DNA of 5,117 nt, taken from positions 1 through 5,117 of the forward strand of contig JAGBBE010000054.1 in assembly GCA_017938645.1 (NCBI GenBank), given 5' to 3'. A model generated the notes under the pieces. That model did no database searches. It saw nothing but the letters and a program-made list of their open reading frames with translations, and was not told the origin of the DNA. The translations under genes were made by a program, and so were the position numbers. Below, piece by piece: positions 1-5,036 of the stretch (position 1 is its first letter; each line of letters opens with the position of its first letter). This DNA comes from Clostridia bacterium. Its GTDB lineage: Bacteria > Bacillota_A > Clostridia > Christensenellales > Aristaeellaceae.

Positions 1-59
1 AGGGCGATCGTCCTGTGTCCTGCCGTGAGTGCTTCGAGCGCAACCGCAACCAGTACTAA
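1..59 (+). CDS. Small CxxC zinc-binding protein, 3' end only
   Basis: Partial gene cut by the left edge of the window. Read in the frame of base 3, the last 18 codons give GDRPVSCRECFERNRNQY and end at a TAA at 57-59. The RPV-x-C-x-x-C-F tail matches the C-terminal half of small zinc-ribbon proteins of the CxxC-x17-CxxC type, where a first CxxC lies upstream (outside the window) and the second is followed by Phe and a basic tail. The two visible Cys would be half of one metal site. A strong terminator hairpin begins 8 bases after the stop, which supports this as a genuine gene end. The exact role of such proteins is not established; RNA or DNA binding is a guess. Family assignment rests on 18 residues and is moderate. 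Confidence 0.6.
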   Translation, partial: GDRPVSCRECFERNRNQY

Positions 60-66
60 GAAACAC

Positions 67-99
67 AACAGCCTCCGCGTAAGCGGAGGCTGTTTTAGC
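67..99 (+). terminator. Rho-independent terminator after the zinc-ribbon gene
   Basis: Perfect 12-bp stem (67-78 with 83-94) closed by a GTAA tetraloop, which as RNA is of the stable GNRA class. The 3' arm runs directly into a T-rich tail (TGTTTTAGCTT). It starts 8 bases after the stop codon at 57-59. The core recurs exactly at 271-297. Confidence 0.85.
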
Positions 100-138
100 T
101 TGTCGAAAAAGCTCACCTTTGGTGATCTTTTCCGACAA
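100..138. repeat. Long imperfect hairpin
   Basis: Bases 100-117 pair with 121-138 around a TTT loop. Sixteen of 18 positions pair; the mismatches are 106/132 and 112/126. There is no T-tract directly after it, so it is not a standard terminator. Its 3' arm can instead pair with 144-150, giving an alternative 7-bp hairpin (130-136 with 144-150). Confidence 0.6.
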
Positions 139-151
139 ACACCGTCGGAAT

Positions 152-173
152 GTTTTCGTGCAAGCACGAAAAC
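152..173. repeat. Palindrome GTTTTCGTG / CACGAAAAC
   Basis: Perfect 9-bp inverted repeat, 152-160 with 165-173, around a CAAG loop. It is one unit in the hairpin array between the two flanking genes. No T-tract follows. Confidence 0.6.
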
Positions 174-181
174 TCCCCGCC

Positions 182-200
182 CGACCGGCAAAGCCGGTCG
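182..200. repeat. Palindrome CGACCGGC / GCCGGTCG
   Basis: Perfect 8-bp GC-rich stem, 182-189 with 193-200, and an AAA loop. The 9-mer CCGACCGGC at 181-189 recurs at 5040-5048 at the other end of the window, and GCCGGTCG at 193-200 recurs at 4912-4919, hinting at a shared repeat vocabulary. Confidence 0.6.
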
Positions 201-205
201 ATACG

Positions 206-238
206 AATGAAAATCGGAGGGACTGCGGCCCCTCCGAT
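206..238 (-). terminator. Probable terminator of the sortase-like/C39 gene
   Basis: A 9-bp stem ATCGGAGGG / CCCTCCGAT (213-221 with 230-238) with an 8-base loop. Read on the minus strand, the stem is followed by TTTCATTC, a modest T-rich tail, about 70 bases beyond the stop of the minus-strand gene ending at 309. On the plus strand no T-tract follows. The weak tail and the distance make this a likely rather than firm call. Confidence 0.45.
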
Positions 239-270
239 ACCACCCAAAAGGTTTATCGACAGTCTGCAAT

Positions 271-299
271 AGCCTCCGCGTAAGCGGAGGCTGTTTTTG
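271..299 (+). terminator. Second copy of the terminator hairpin, plus-oriented
   Basis: A 9-bp perfect stem (271-279 with 284-292), the same GTAA loop and a GTTTTT tail. The 27 bases 271-297 are identical to 70-96, 201 bp upstream. The T-tract is on the plus side, so it would stop plus-strand transcripts just before they enter the 3' end of the minus-strand gene. On the minus strand the stem is followed by ATTGC and would terminate poorly. Confidence 0.7.
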
Positions 300-308
300 T
301 GTGCATTT

Positions 309-1820
309 TTACTTGGCGGGCTTTTCCATAATATACACGGGGCTGAGATCCGCGTAGTGAGACTGATCCAGCCGGATGCGCGTAACGCCCTTATCCATCA
401 CTTCCAGCAGCTCGCGCTCGTCAGTGGCGGCATAGCTGTCGCGGAAGAGGGGATCGAGCACGTAGAAATATTCGTCGTCCACGCCGACCACCACCACGTA
501 GTGGCTGGTGTTGGTGTAGGGACTGTTGAACAGCGCATAGCAGATCATCATGCGCTCCCCGGTGTGGCCGCGCATCTGCTCGATGCCTTCATTGAAATCG
601 GCCACTTCGATACGCCCGATGCCAAAGAGCTCACACAGGACGTTGACAAAGTTCATGCTGCTGCCGGGCGAGCCGACATGGCGGGAGATGATCCCCTGCA
701 CATTGTTTCCGGCGGCGAAGTCGCCCATGACCACGGGCAGGTAGCGCACGTATTCGTCCACAGAGGAGATCAGATAGGGCGCATGCGTATGGCTGCAGTA
801 GATGCGGTTGACGGAGCAGGGACACATCAGCGTGCCCATGCCGTTGAGCGCGGACTGCCTGATCTTCGGCAGATCCTCTGCGTCCACCAGATTGGCCAGC
901 GCGATGGCTGCCGCCGTGGGTCCGCACCCGCCGTCGCCGAAGACGCGGTAGATGGGATTGCGTTCGCTTTCATACTGCATGCGATCCCAGATAGGATCGT
1001 TTTGCGCATAGACGATAAACTCGCCCAGATCCCAGACCTGCTTGAGACCGCTTGTGGTTTCGCGGCTGTCCAGCTCCGCCTTGACGAGGTTGACTTCGTG
1101 CTGCGCCTCATAGCGGATGGGACGCAGCGTGGCCAGCACCACGGTGCGTTTGGGATTTTTGTTGTTAATGGCCATCGCGAGGATTTTCTCACCGAAGGAA
1201 GGCACGGAGTCCGTCAGAGGGAGAATGTAATTCCGGCTGAGAATACCCTCCAGCCAGATGTCGAACGATTCCTCATCCTCCGGAACGCGCCAGCTTTTGT
1301 TGTCCTTCCAGGTGGAGTCCACAGCGGCAAAAACCTCCGCGTGGTAATCTCCGCCGGGCGTCAAAAGGCGCAGGGTGGAATGGCTGGCGTACCACGCCTG
1401 CTTGGTGTAGCTGTTGAAGGGCTGAAAGCAGCTGTTGGCACGGCCCATGCCGTAGAGATAGATCGTATTCCCGCTCAGATCGGAGGGCAGATCCGCATCC
1501 AGATAGACGCTGCCCTTGCCGTTGAGGCGGGTGCCGTCAAAGGTGTGGTTGCGGTAGTGCTCGTTGTCGGGACCCTGCATCACCGGCTGGGAAAAGCCCG
1601 TGTCCTCCTGATACAGCCATGCTACAGTATCAGGGTTGATCTGCTTGAGATAATCAAAGTCGACAAAGGCGCGCGTGCCGGAGACCACGGCCTCCGTTTC
1701 AGAAACGATGGTTTCGGAATGGGTCAGCGGAATAAAAATCTCCTCGTCCGCAAGGGCAGTGAATGAACCTGCCAGCATCAAAAGGCATAACAGAATCGCC
1801 CAGAGGCGGTTTGGGTTCAT
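309..1820 (-). CDS. Secreted sortase-B-like (degenerate) / C39-like cysteine peptidase fusion
   Basis: Encodes 503 residues. An N-terminal signal peptide (about 1-24, hydrophobic core ILLCLLMLAGSF, then ALAD) predicts export. Residues about 52-235 resemble class B sortases: FDYLKQINPDTVAWLY (55-70), PVMQGPDNEHY (79-89), HTFDG (92-96) and GSVYLD (103-108). The catalytic motifs look lost: the usual YGH is YGM at 123-125, and the usual TLSTC strand reads AMAIN at 215-219, so Cys is replaced by Asn. The Arg strand survives as KRTVVLA (224-230). Residues about 268-500 look like a C39-type papain-fold peptidase: Q273 (oxyanion), C299 in GCGPTA, H440 in SHYVVVVGVDD and D456 in LDP. A Cys/His-rich stretch lies at 333-346. 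I infer a secreted peptidase carrying a non-catalytic sortase-fold domain; its substrate is unknown. Start chosen for the GGAGG 8 bases upstream and the signal peptide. Confidence 0.8.
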   Translation of the reverse strand: MNPNRLWAILLCLLMLAGSFTALADEEIFIPLTHSETIVSETEAVVSGTRAFVDFDYLKQINPDTVAWLYQEDTGFSQPVMQGPDNEHYRNHTFDGTRLNGKGSVYLDADLPSDLSGNTIYLYGMGRANSCFQPFNSYTKQAWYASHSTLRLLTPGGDYHAEVFAAVDSTWKDNKSWRVPEDEESFDIWLEGILSRNYILPLTDSVPSFGEKILAMAINNKNPKRTVVLATLRPIRYEAQHEVNLVKAELDSRETTSGLKQVWDLGEFIVYAQNDPIWDRMQYESERNPIYRVFGDGGCGPTAAAIALANLVDAEDLPKIRQSALNGMGTLMCPCSVNRIYCSHTHAPYLISSVDEYVRYLPVVMGDFAAGNNVQGIISRHVGSPGSSMNFVNVLCELFGIGRIEVADFNEGIEQMRGHTGERMMICYALFNSPYTNTSHYVVVVGVDDEYFYVLDPLFRDSYAATDERELLEVMDKGVTRIRLDQSHYADLSPVYIMEKPAK

Positions 1821-1828
1821 GGCGGAAT

Positions 1829-1833
1829 CCTCC
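1829..1833 (-). promoter_or_regulatory. Ribosome binding site of the sortase-like/C39 gene
   Basis: On the minus strand GGAGG lies 8 bases before the ATG at 1820. It fixes the start that gives a clean signal peptide. Confidence 0.8.
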
Positions 1834-1850
1834 GTTGGTTAATCATGCTG

Positions 1851-1879
1851 ATTATACCACAGCCGGGATTGACAGGGAA
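1851..1879 (-). promoter_or_regulatory. Promoter of the sortase-like/C39 gene
   Basis: Minus-strand -10 box TATAAT (1856 to 1851) is preceded directly by TGG, an extended -10. At 17-bp spacing the -35 is TTCCCT (1879 to 1874), a poor match to TTGACA, so the extended -10 may carry recognition. Transcription would start near 1844, leaving a leader of about 24 bases. Confidence 0.6.
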
Positions 1880-1897
1880 GCGGCACGGTGGTAAGAT
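1869..1897 (+). promoter_or_regulatory. Promoter of the YczE-like membrane protein gene
   Basis: A perfect -35 box TTGACA (1869-1874), a 17-bp spacer, then TAAGAT (1892-1897) as -10, preceded by TGG. It points away from the minus-strand promoter at 1851-1879, and their -35 regions touch at 1874. The gene's ribosome binding site begins about 23 bases after the -10. Confidence 0.65.
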
Positions 1898-1932
1898 GCT
1901 TGGGCAAATTGAGACATTCCGGAGGGAAATGC

Positions 1933-2586
1933 ATGCAGAACCTTTCTTCCTTTTTCAAACCCGGCATTCAGCGCCGCAGACTGATGATGACGCTGGCAGG
2001 TGTGAGCATCAGCGGTGTGAGCGTAGCGTTTTTCAAGCAGGCAGCCTTTGGCGTGGATCCGTTCCAGAGCTTCTGTAACGGCCTGCATCAGGTGATCCCG
2101 ATCACCTTCGGCACGCTGTATATGCTCATTAACGCGGCGCTTTTGCTGATTGCCTTCCTGTGCTACCGCAAGTATATCGGCATTGCTACGTTCATCAACC
2201 TCTTTCTTCTGGGCTACCTGATCGATTTTTCCGAAATGGCCATCGTGGCGCTCTTCGGCGCTCCGACGATGGCGATGCGCGTTGCCTACATCGTCTTTGG
2301 CATGGTGGTGCTGTGCTTCGCTTCGTCATTGTACATCACGGCTGATCTGGGCGTGTCCACCTATGATGCGGTGGCGCTGTTCCTGGCAGAAAAGAAGATC
2401 GCTCCGTTTCGCTTCATCCGCATCGCAACCGACCTGATCTGCGTGACGATTGGCTGGGTGCTGGGCTATCTGCCGGGCGTGGGCACGGTGCTTACGGCCT
2501 TCTGCATGGGCCCGCTGATTTCGGTGTTCAACGAAAAAATCGCAAAGCCAATGCTCTACGGCAAAGAAAAAACTGCGGATGCTTAA
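1933..2586 (+). CDS. YczE/YyaS/YitT-type integral membrane protein
   Basis: Encodes 217 residues, very hydrophobic, with likely membrane segments near 17-34, 59-77, 84-106, 116-136, 164-180 and 185-199. Two related motifs suggest an internal duplication: AAFGVDPFQSFCNGL (37-51) and ADLGVSTYDAVAL (137-149), each just after a membrane segment. This pattern, a Gly-Val followed by an acidic or Thr turn and an aromatic, is typical of the YczE/YyaS/YitT membrane family (also called DUF6198), whose transported substrate, if any, is unknown. The start at 1933 has GGAGGG 7 bases upstream; an in-frame GTG at 1888 lies upstream of the -10 box and is rejected. A positive RRR (14-16) precedes the first segment and the tail is charged. 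Transcribed alone from its own promoter, divergent from the sortase-like/C39 gene and convergent with the Nudix gene, whose stop overlaps its own. Confidence 0.85.
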   Translation: MQNLSSFFKPGIQRRRLMMTLAGVSISGVSVAFFKQAAFGVDPFQSFCNGLHQVIPITFGTLYMLINAALLLIAFLCYRKYIGIATFINLFLLGYLIDFSEMAIVALFGAPTMAMRVAYIVFGMVVLCFASSLYITADLGVSTYDAVALFLAEKKIAPFRFIRIATDLICVTIGWVLGYLPGVGTVLTAFCMGPLISVFNEKIAKPMLYGKEKTADA

Positions 2587-2605
2587 CCAAGCGCCCGCAG
2601 TTTTT
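2568..2605. terminator. Bidirectional terminator spanning both stop codons
   Basis: AAAAACTGCGG (2568-2578) pairs perfectly with CCGCAGTTTTT (2595-2605). An inner GCTT/AAGC stem (2581-2584 with 2589-2592) closes on AACC. The A-tract on one side and T-tract on the other give a U-tract in either direction. It lies inside the coding ends of both convergent genes, and their overlapping stop codons (2583-2586) are in the inner stem-loop. Confidence 0.7.
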
Positions 2606-3146
2606 CGTTGAGCTTCTGATAAATATGGTCGCGCATCCATTCCTCGGATACCTTCTCAAGCGCCTCATCCAGCCCGAACCAGCTTACGGCACTGTTTTCA
2701 TCCGGCTTTTCACGGATTGCGTCGGCCTCATCAGCCTCCAGCAGATACGTCACGTTGAGGTGAATGTGACTCGGCACGTAGGTTCCGCGCTTCATGTGCC
2801 CAAACACAGGCAGTGATTCCACCGAGAAGATTTCCTCCGAAACCGGCCTCACATGCGCAAGACCGCTTTCCTCCTGCACTTCCTTCAAGGCCACGCGCAG
2901 CAGGTTTTCATCGCCGTCCGCATGACCGCCCAGCCATGCCCATGACTGATACAGGTTGTGAAACGCCATCAGCACCTTGGTGCGCGAAGGATTGACAATC
3001 CATGCTGAGGCCGTCATGTGCACAAGACCATTGTCACGGGTGAAAAGATCTTTCTCGCGCCGGAGACACTCCAGCATGAGGGCAAGATCCTGCGTTTCCT
3101 CCTGATTGAACGGCACGAACGCCTCCAGCTCCCTGATCAGTTCCAT
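2583..3146 (-). CDS. Nudix hydrolase
   Basis: Encodes 187 residues with a Nudix fold hydrolase domain from about 43 to 180. The Nudix box is clear: G74, five residues, E80, seven residues, then KEVQEESGL (88-96). The usual Arg of the REUxEE core is Lys88, while E89, E92 and E93, the metal-binding acids, are kept. Upstream, SAWIVNPSRTKVLMAFH (47-63) and SWAWLGGHADGDE (68-80) match a Firmicute Nudix subgroup. Such enzymes cleave nucleoside diphosphates linked to another group; the substrate cannot be told from sequence. An acidic, helical N-terminus (about 1-35) precedes the domain. The start at 3146 is chosen because GGGAGG lies 5 bases upstream and the predicted transcript begins near 3170; an in-frame ATG at 3242 lies beyond the promoter. 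It is monocistronic, divergent from egsA and overlaps the stop of the preceding membrane protein gene. Confidence 0.88.
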   Translation of the reverse strand: MELIRELEAFVPFNQEETQDLALMLECLRREKDLFTRDNGLVHMTASAWIVNPSRTKVLMAFHNLYQSWAWLGGHADGDENLLRVALKEVQEESGLAHVRPVSEEIFSVESLPVFGHMKRGTYVPSHIHLNVTYLLEADEADAIREKPDENSAVSWFGLDEALEKVSEEWMRDHIYQKLNEKLRALG

Positions 3147-3151
3147 GTCGG

Positions 3152-3157
3152 CCTCCC
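3152..3157 (-). promoter_or_regulatory. Ribosome binding site deciding the Nudix start
   Basis: Minus-strand GGGAGG ends 5 bases before the ATG at 3146. It selects this start over the upstream in-frame ATG at 3242. Confidence 0.75.
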
Positions 3158-3176
3158 AAATGGAAAATCTGAATGC

Positions 3177-3206
3177 ATTATAGTCTTGAGAAATCAGCTT
3201 CGTCAA
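3177..3206 (-). promoter_or_regulatory. Promoter of the Nudix gene
   Basis: On the minus strand, TTGACG (3206 to 3201) as -35, an 18-bp spacer, and a perfect TATAAT (3182 to 3177). Transcription would start near 3170, about 25 bases before the ATG. It interleaves with the egsA promoter on the other strand. Confidence 0.75.
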
Positions 3207-3214
3207 TATATAAT
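3186..3214 (+). promoter_or_regulatory. Promoter of egsA
   Basis: TTGAGA (3186-3191) as -35, five of six matches to consensus, a 17-bp spacer and a perfect TATAAT (3209-3214). Transcription would start near 3221. The -35 of the divergent Nudix promoter lies within its spacer. Confidence 0.8.
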
Positions 3215-3250
3215 GATAGGGACGGCGGCAGCGATCCGCCATATTGCACG

Positions 3251-3256
3251 AAGGAG
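3251..3256 (+). promoter_or_regulatory. Ribosome binding site of egsA
   Basis: AAGGAG lies 9 bases before the ATG at 3266. It decides the start; an in-frame ATG at 3173 is upstream of the promoter. Confidence 0.8.
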
Positions 3257-3265
3257 AGAATAAAG

Positions 3266-4618
3266 ATGAAATCCTTTGCTGAAATGAGTCTGGATGAAAT
3301 TGTCCGCCAGGGCGGATGGGACTGCGAATGCTGCGGACGCCACCACGAGGCGGGTCTGAAATACCTGAAGGTGGAGCGCGGAGCAGTGAAATATCTGCCG
3401 GAAGCGCTGGAAAAGTGCGGCTGCAAAAAGCCCTTTATCGTCTGCGACCATAATACCAAAAAGGCGGCATGGGCGCAGGTGAAGGCTGTGCTGGACGAGG
3501 CCGGCGTGCCTTACACCCTCTATGAATTCCCGTATGATGAGCTGGAGCCCGACGAGTACGCCGTGGGCAGCCTGACCATGAATTTTGATCCCTCCTGCGA
3601 CGTGGCGCTGGCCATTGGCAGCGGTGTGATCAACGACTGCTGCAAGGTGCTGGGTCATGCGGCAGGCATTCCCTCCATGGTGGTCGGCACCGCACCTTCC
3701 ATGGACGGCTACGCCTCCAACTCCTCCTCCATGATCGTCAACCGCATCAAGGTGACGCTCTACAACGCCTGTCCGGTCGCCATCATCGCCGATACCGACA
3801 TCATGGCGCAGGCGCCTGAGCGCATGCTGTGGGCAGGTCTGGGCGATATGCTGGCCAAGTATATTTCCATTTGTGAGTGGCGCATCTCCAACCTGATCAC
3901 CGGCGAATACTACTGCGAGAACATCGCCGGTCTGGTCCGTGAATCCCTGCGTCAGATCGTGGAAGCTGCGCCCAGACTGATGGAGCGCGATCCCGATACC
4001 ATCGGCGCGGTGGTCAGGGGACTGATTCTCTCCGGCGTGGCCATGGCCTTTGCCACTATCTCCCGTCCGGCTTCCGGTCTGGAGCACTATTTCAGCCACC
4101 TGTGGGAAATGATGGCGCTCGACCGCGGCACGCCCTATGAGCGCCACGGCATTCAGGTGGGCGTTGGCACGCTGCTCACCCTGCGCATCTACGACATGCT
4201 CCGCACCATGAAGCCCGACCCCGAAACCGCGAAGGCCTTCATCGAGAGCTTTGATCAGGAAGTCTGGCGCGAGAACACCCGCCGCGTCTTTGGCAAGGCG
4301 GCTGACGCCATCATTGCGCAGGCTGAACGAGAAAACAAGAACGGCGCTGAAAAGCATGCCGTCCGCTTTGAACGCACTGTGGAAAACTGGAACAAAATCC
4401 TTGAGATCATCGAGGAAGAGCTTCCGCCCACGGAGGAGATTGCCGCCTTGATGAAGCAGCTGGGCATGCCGATGGTTCCGGCTGATATTGATGTGAGCGA
4501 TCAGGACACCATTGATGCGCTGCATGGATCGCGCGATATCCGCGACAAGTATCTGTCCAGCACGATGCTGTGGGATATGGGATTGCTGTATACGATCCCT
4601 GTACCCGGGATTGAGTGA
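3266..4618 (+). CDS. egsA: sn-glycerol-1-phosphate dehydrogenase (EgsA/AraM family)
   Basis: Encodes 450 residues. The enzyme reduces dihydroxyacetone phosphate to sn-glycerol-1-phosphate with NAD(P)H; in Bacillus subtilis the homologue AraM is nickel-dependent and supplies the glycerophosphate used by PcrB for heptaprenylglyceryl phosphate. The N-terminus carries CECCGRHH (20-27), a variant of the short Cys/His motif seen in bacterial members. The dinucleotide-binding loop is GSGVINDCCK (118-127), followed by the family signature TAPSMDGYAS (142-151). Metal ligands inferred from iron-type glycerol dehydrogenases are D194 (GLGD), H274 (SGLEH) and H294 (RHGIQVGVG), all present, so the enzyme looks active. 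The C-terminal 120 residues are helical. It is longer than the roughly 390 residues of AraM. It stands alone, with its own promoter and terminator: no arabinose gene or prenylglyceryl phosphate synthase lies in the window. Confidence 0.93.
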   Translation: MKSFAEMSLDEIVRQGGWDCECCGRHHEAGLKYLKVERGAVKYLPEALEKCGCKKPFIVCDHNTKKAAWAQVKAVLDEAGVPYTLYEFPYDELEPDEYAVGSLTMNFDPSCDVALAIGSGVINDCCKVLGHAAGIPSMVVGTAPSMDGYASNSSSMIVNRIKVTLYNACPVAIIADTDIMAQAPERMLWAGLGDMLAKYISICEWRISNLITGEYYCENIAGLVRESLRQIVEAAPRLMERDPDTIGAVVRGLILSGVAMAFATISRPASGLEHYFSHLWEMMALDRGTPYERHGIQVGVGTLLTLRIYDMLRTMKPDPETAKAFIESFDQEVWRENTRRVFGKAADAIIAQAERENKNGAEKHAVRFERTVENWNKILEIIEEELPPTEEIAALMKQLGMPMVPADIDVSDQDTIDALHGSRDIRDKYLSSTMLWDMGLLYTIPVPGIE

Positions 4619-4632
4619 GGGAAAAAGGGGCT

Positions 4633-4659
4633 GCTGCTGAAAATGCGGCAGCTTTTTTT
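4633..4659 (+). terminator. Rho-independent terminator of egsA
   Basis: GCTGCTG (4633-4639) pairs with CGGCAGC (4646-4652) with one G-T wobble around a 6-base loop, followed by seven T. It begins 14 bases after the egsA stop. A second register using 4630-4636 is possible. Confidence 0.85.
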
Positions 4660-4705
4660 GCGCAGTTTTGCGCGGAAATGTTTCTCGTGCCGACGAGGAA
4701 CGGGT

Positions 4706-4729
4706 CCTACTTTTTCCAGAAAAAGTAGG
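4706..4729. repeat. Palindrome CCTACTTTTT / AAAAAGTAGG
   Basis: Perfect 10-bp inverted repeat (4706-4715 with 4720-4729) around a CCAG loop. It starts 47 bases after the egsA T-tract, so it is not needed for egsA termination. It may mark the left boundary of the larger intergenic element. Confidence 0.65.
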
Positions 4730-4755
4730 CAAAAAGCTGGCGACGGCGTCGCTCC

Positions 4756-4896
4756 GTGAAATCCCCTTGAATGCCCGGTTTGGAAACGGGGCGCGCAATT
4801 CGGCTTGGCGTGGGTGCTTGGCTCTGGGTTCTTGCTTTGTCGGCTTGCCCGCGAGCGCGCGCCTGATCCGTTTCCAAACCGGGCGGGGGATTTCAC
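4756..4896. repeat. Large nested inverted repeat
   Basis: Two perfect arm pairs are nested. The outer arms are 11 bp, GTGAAATCCCC (4756-4766) with GGGGATTTCAC (4886-4896). The inner arms are 17 bp, GCCCGGTTTGGAAACGG (4773-4789) with its exact complement at 4868-4884. Six bases separate the arm blocks on the left and one on the right. The 78-base centre has GCGCGC runs near both ends (4791-4796, 4855-4862) and an 8-base direct repeat TCGGCTTG (4800-4807, 4840-4847). No transposase or coding content is seen. Confidence 0.75.
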
Positions 4897-4958
4897 TGCG
4901 CTCCTGATGTCGCCGGTCGTACCCGCCGCATGGGTGGTCTTTTCTTTCGGATCAAAAG

Positions 4959-4999
4959 AGCAGCGTTCCCTCGATGATGAAGGAACGCTGCTGTTTTGT
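4959..4999. terminator. Terminator-like hairpin, possibly two-way
   Basis: Perfect 11-bp stem AGCAGCGTTCC (4959-4969) with GGAACGCTGCT (4982-4992), a 12-base loop, then GTTTTGTT on the plus strand. On the minus strand the stem is followed by CTTTTGATCC, a weaker tail. No gene in the window needs it, so it may serve a gene that lies to the right on the minus strand or be part of the repeat region. Confidence 0.55.
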
Positions 5000-5036
5000 T
5001 TAATCAATCGATCGCACAAGCGAGCCGGGAGGCCCT

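Larger units (their letters stand above)
60..308. other. Gene-free palindrome-rich intergenic region
   Basis: No convincing gene on either strand: the open frames here run through palindromes and lack ribosome binding sites. The stretch holds six hairpins in a row: 67-94, 100-138, 152-173, 182-200, 213-238 and 271-292. It separates the end of the zinc-ribbon gene (+) from the end of the sortase-like/C39 gene (-), so it is a convergent intergenic space where terminators are expected. There are more hairpins than termination alone needs. Confidence 0.75.

Noticed and set aside
25..210. A 61-codon plus-strand frame at the left end
   Set aside because: It overlaps the zinc-ribbon end in another frame and then passes through the terminator and three other hairpins.
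271..297. Start of a CRISPR-like array from the repeated hairpin core
   Set aside because: There are only two copies, 201 bp apart, with internal palindromes and T-tails typical of terminators, no regular spacers and no cas gene.
297..1766. A 489-codon open frame on the plus strand
   Set aside because: It is antisense to the well-supported sortase-like/C39 gene, has no ribosome binding site, and its His/Ala/Val-rich translation matches no family I recognise. It is a codon-usage shadow in GC-rich DNA.
1845..2078. Alternative ATG at 1929 just before the membrane protein start
   Set aside because: It opens a different frame that stops at 2078 and has no hydrophobic segments. The ATG at 1933 gives the recognisable membrane protein with better ribosome binding site spacing.
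3203..4798. A 531-codon open frame on the minus strand
   Set aside because: It covers egsA antisense and runs on through the terminator and the inverted repeat. The His-rich, motif-free translation is a shadow of egsA.
4668..4907. A 79-codon plus-strand frame in the right intergenic region
   Set aside because: Most of it is the inverted repeat; there is no Shine-Dalgarno sequence, and the egsA terminator lies just upstream.
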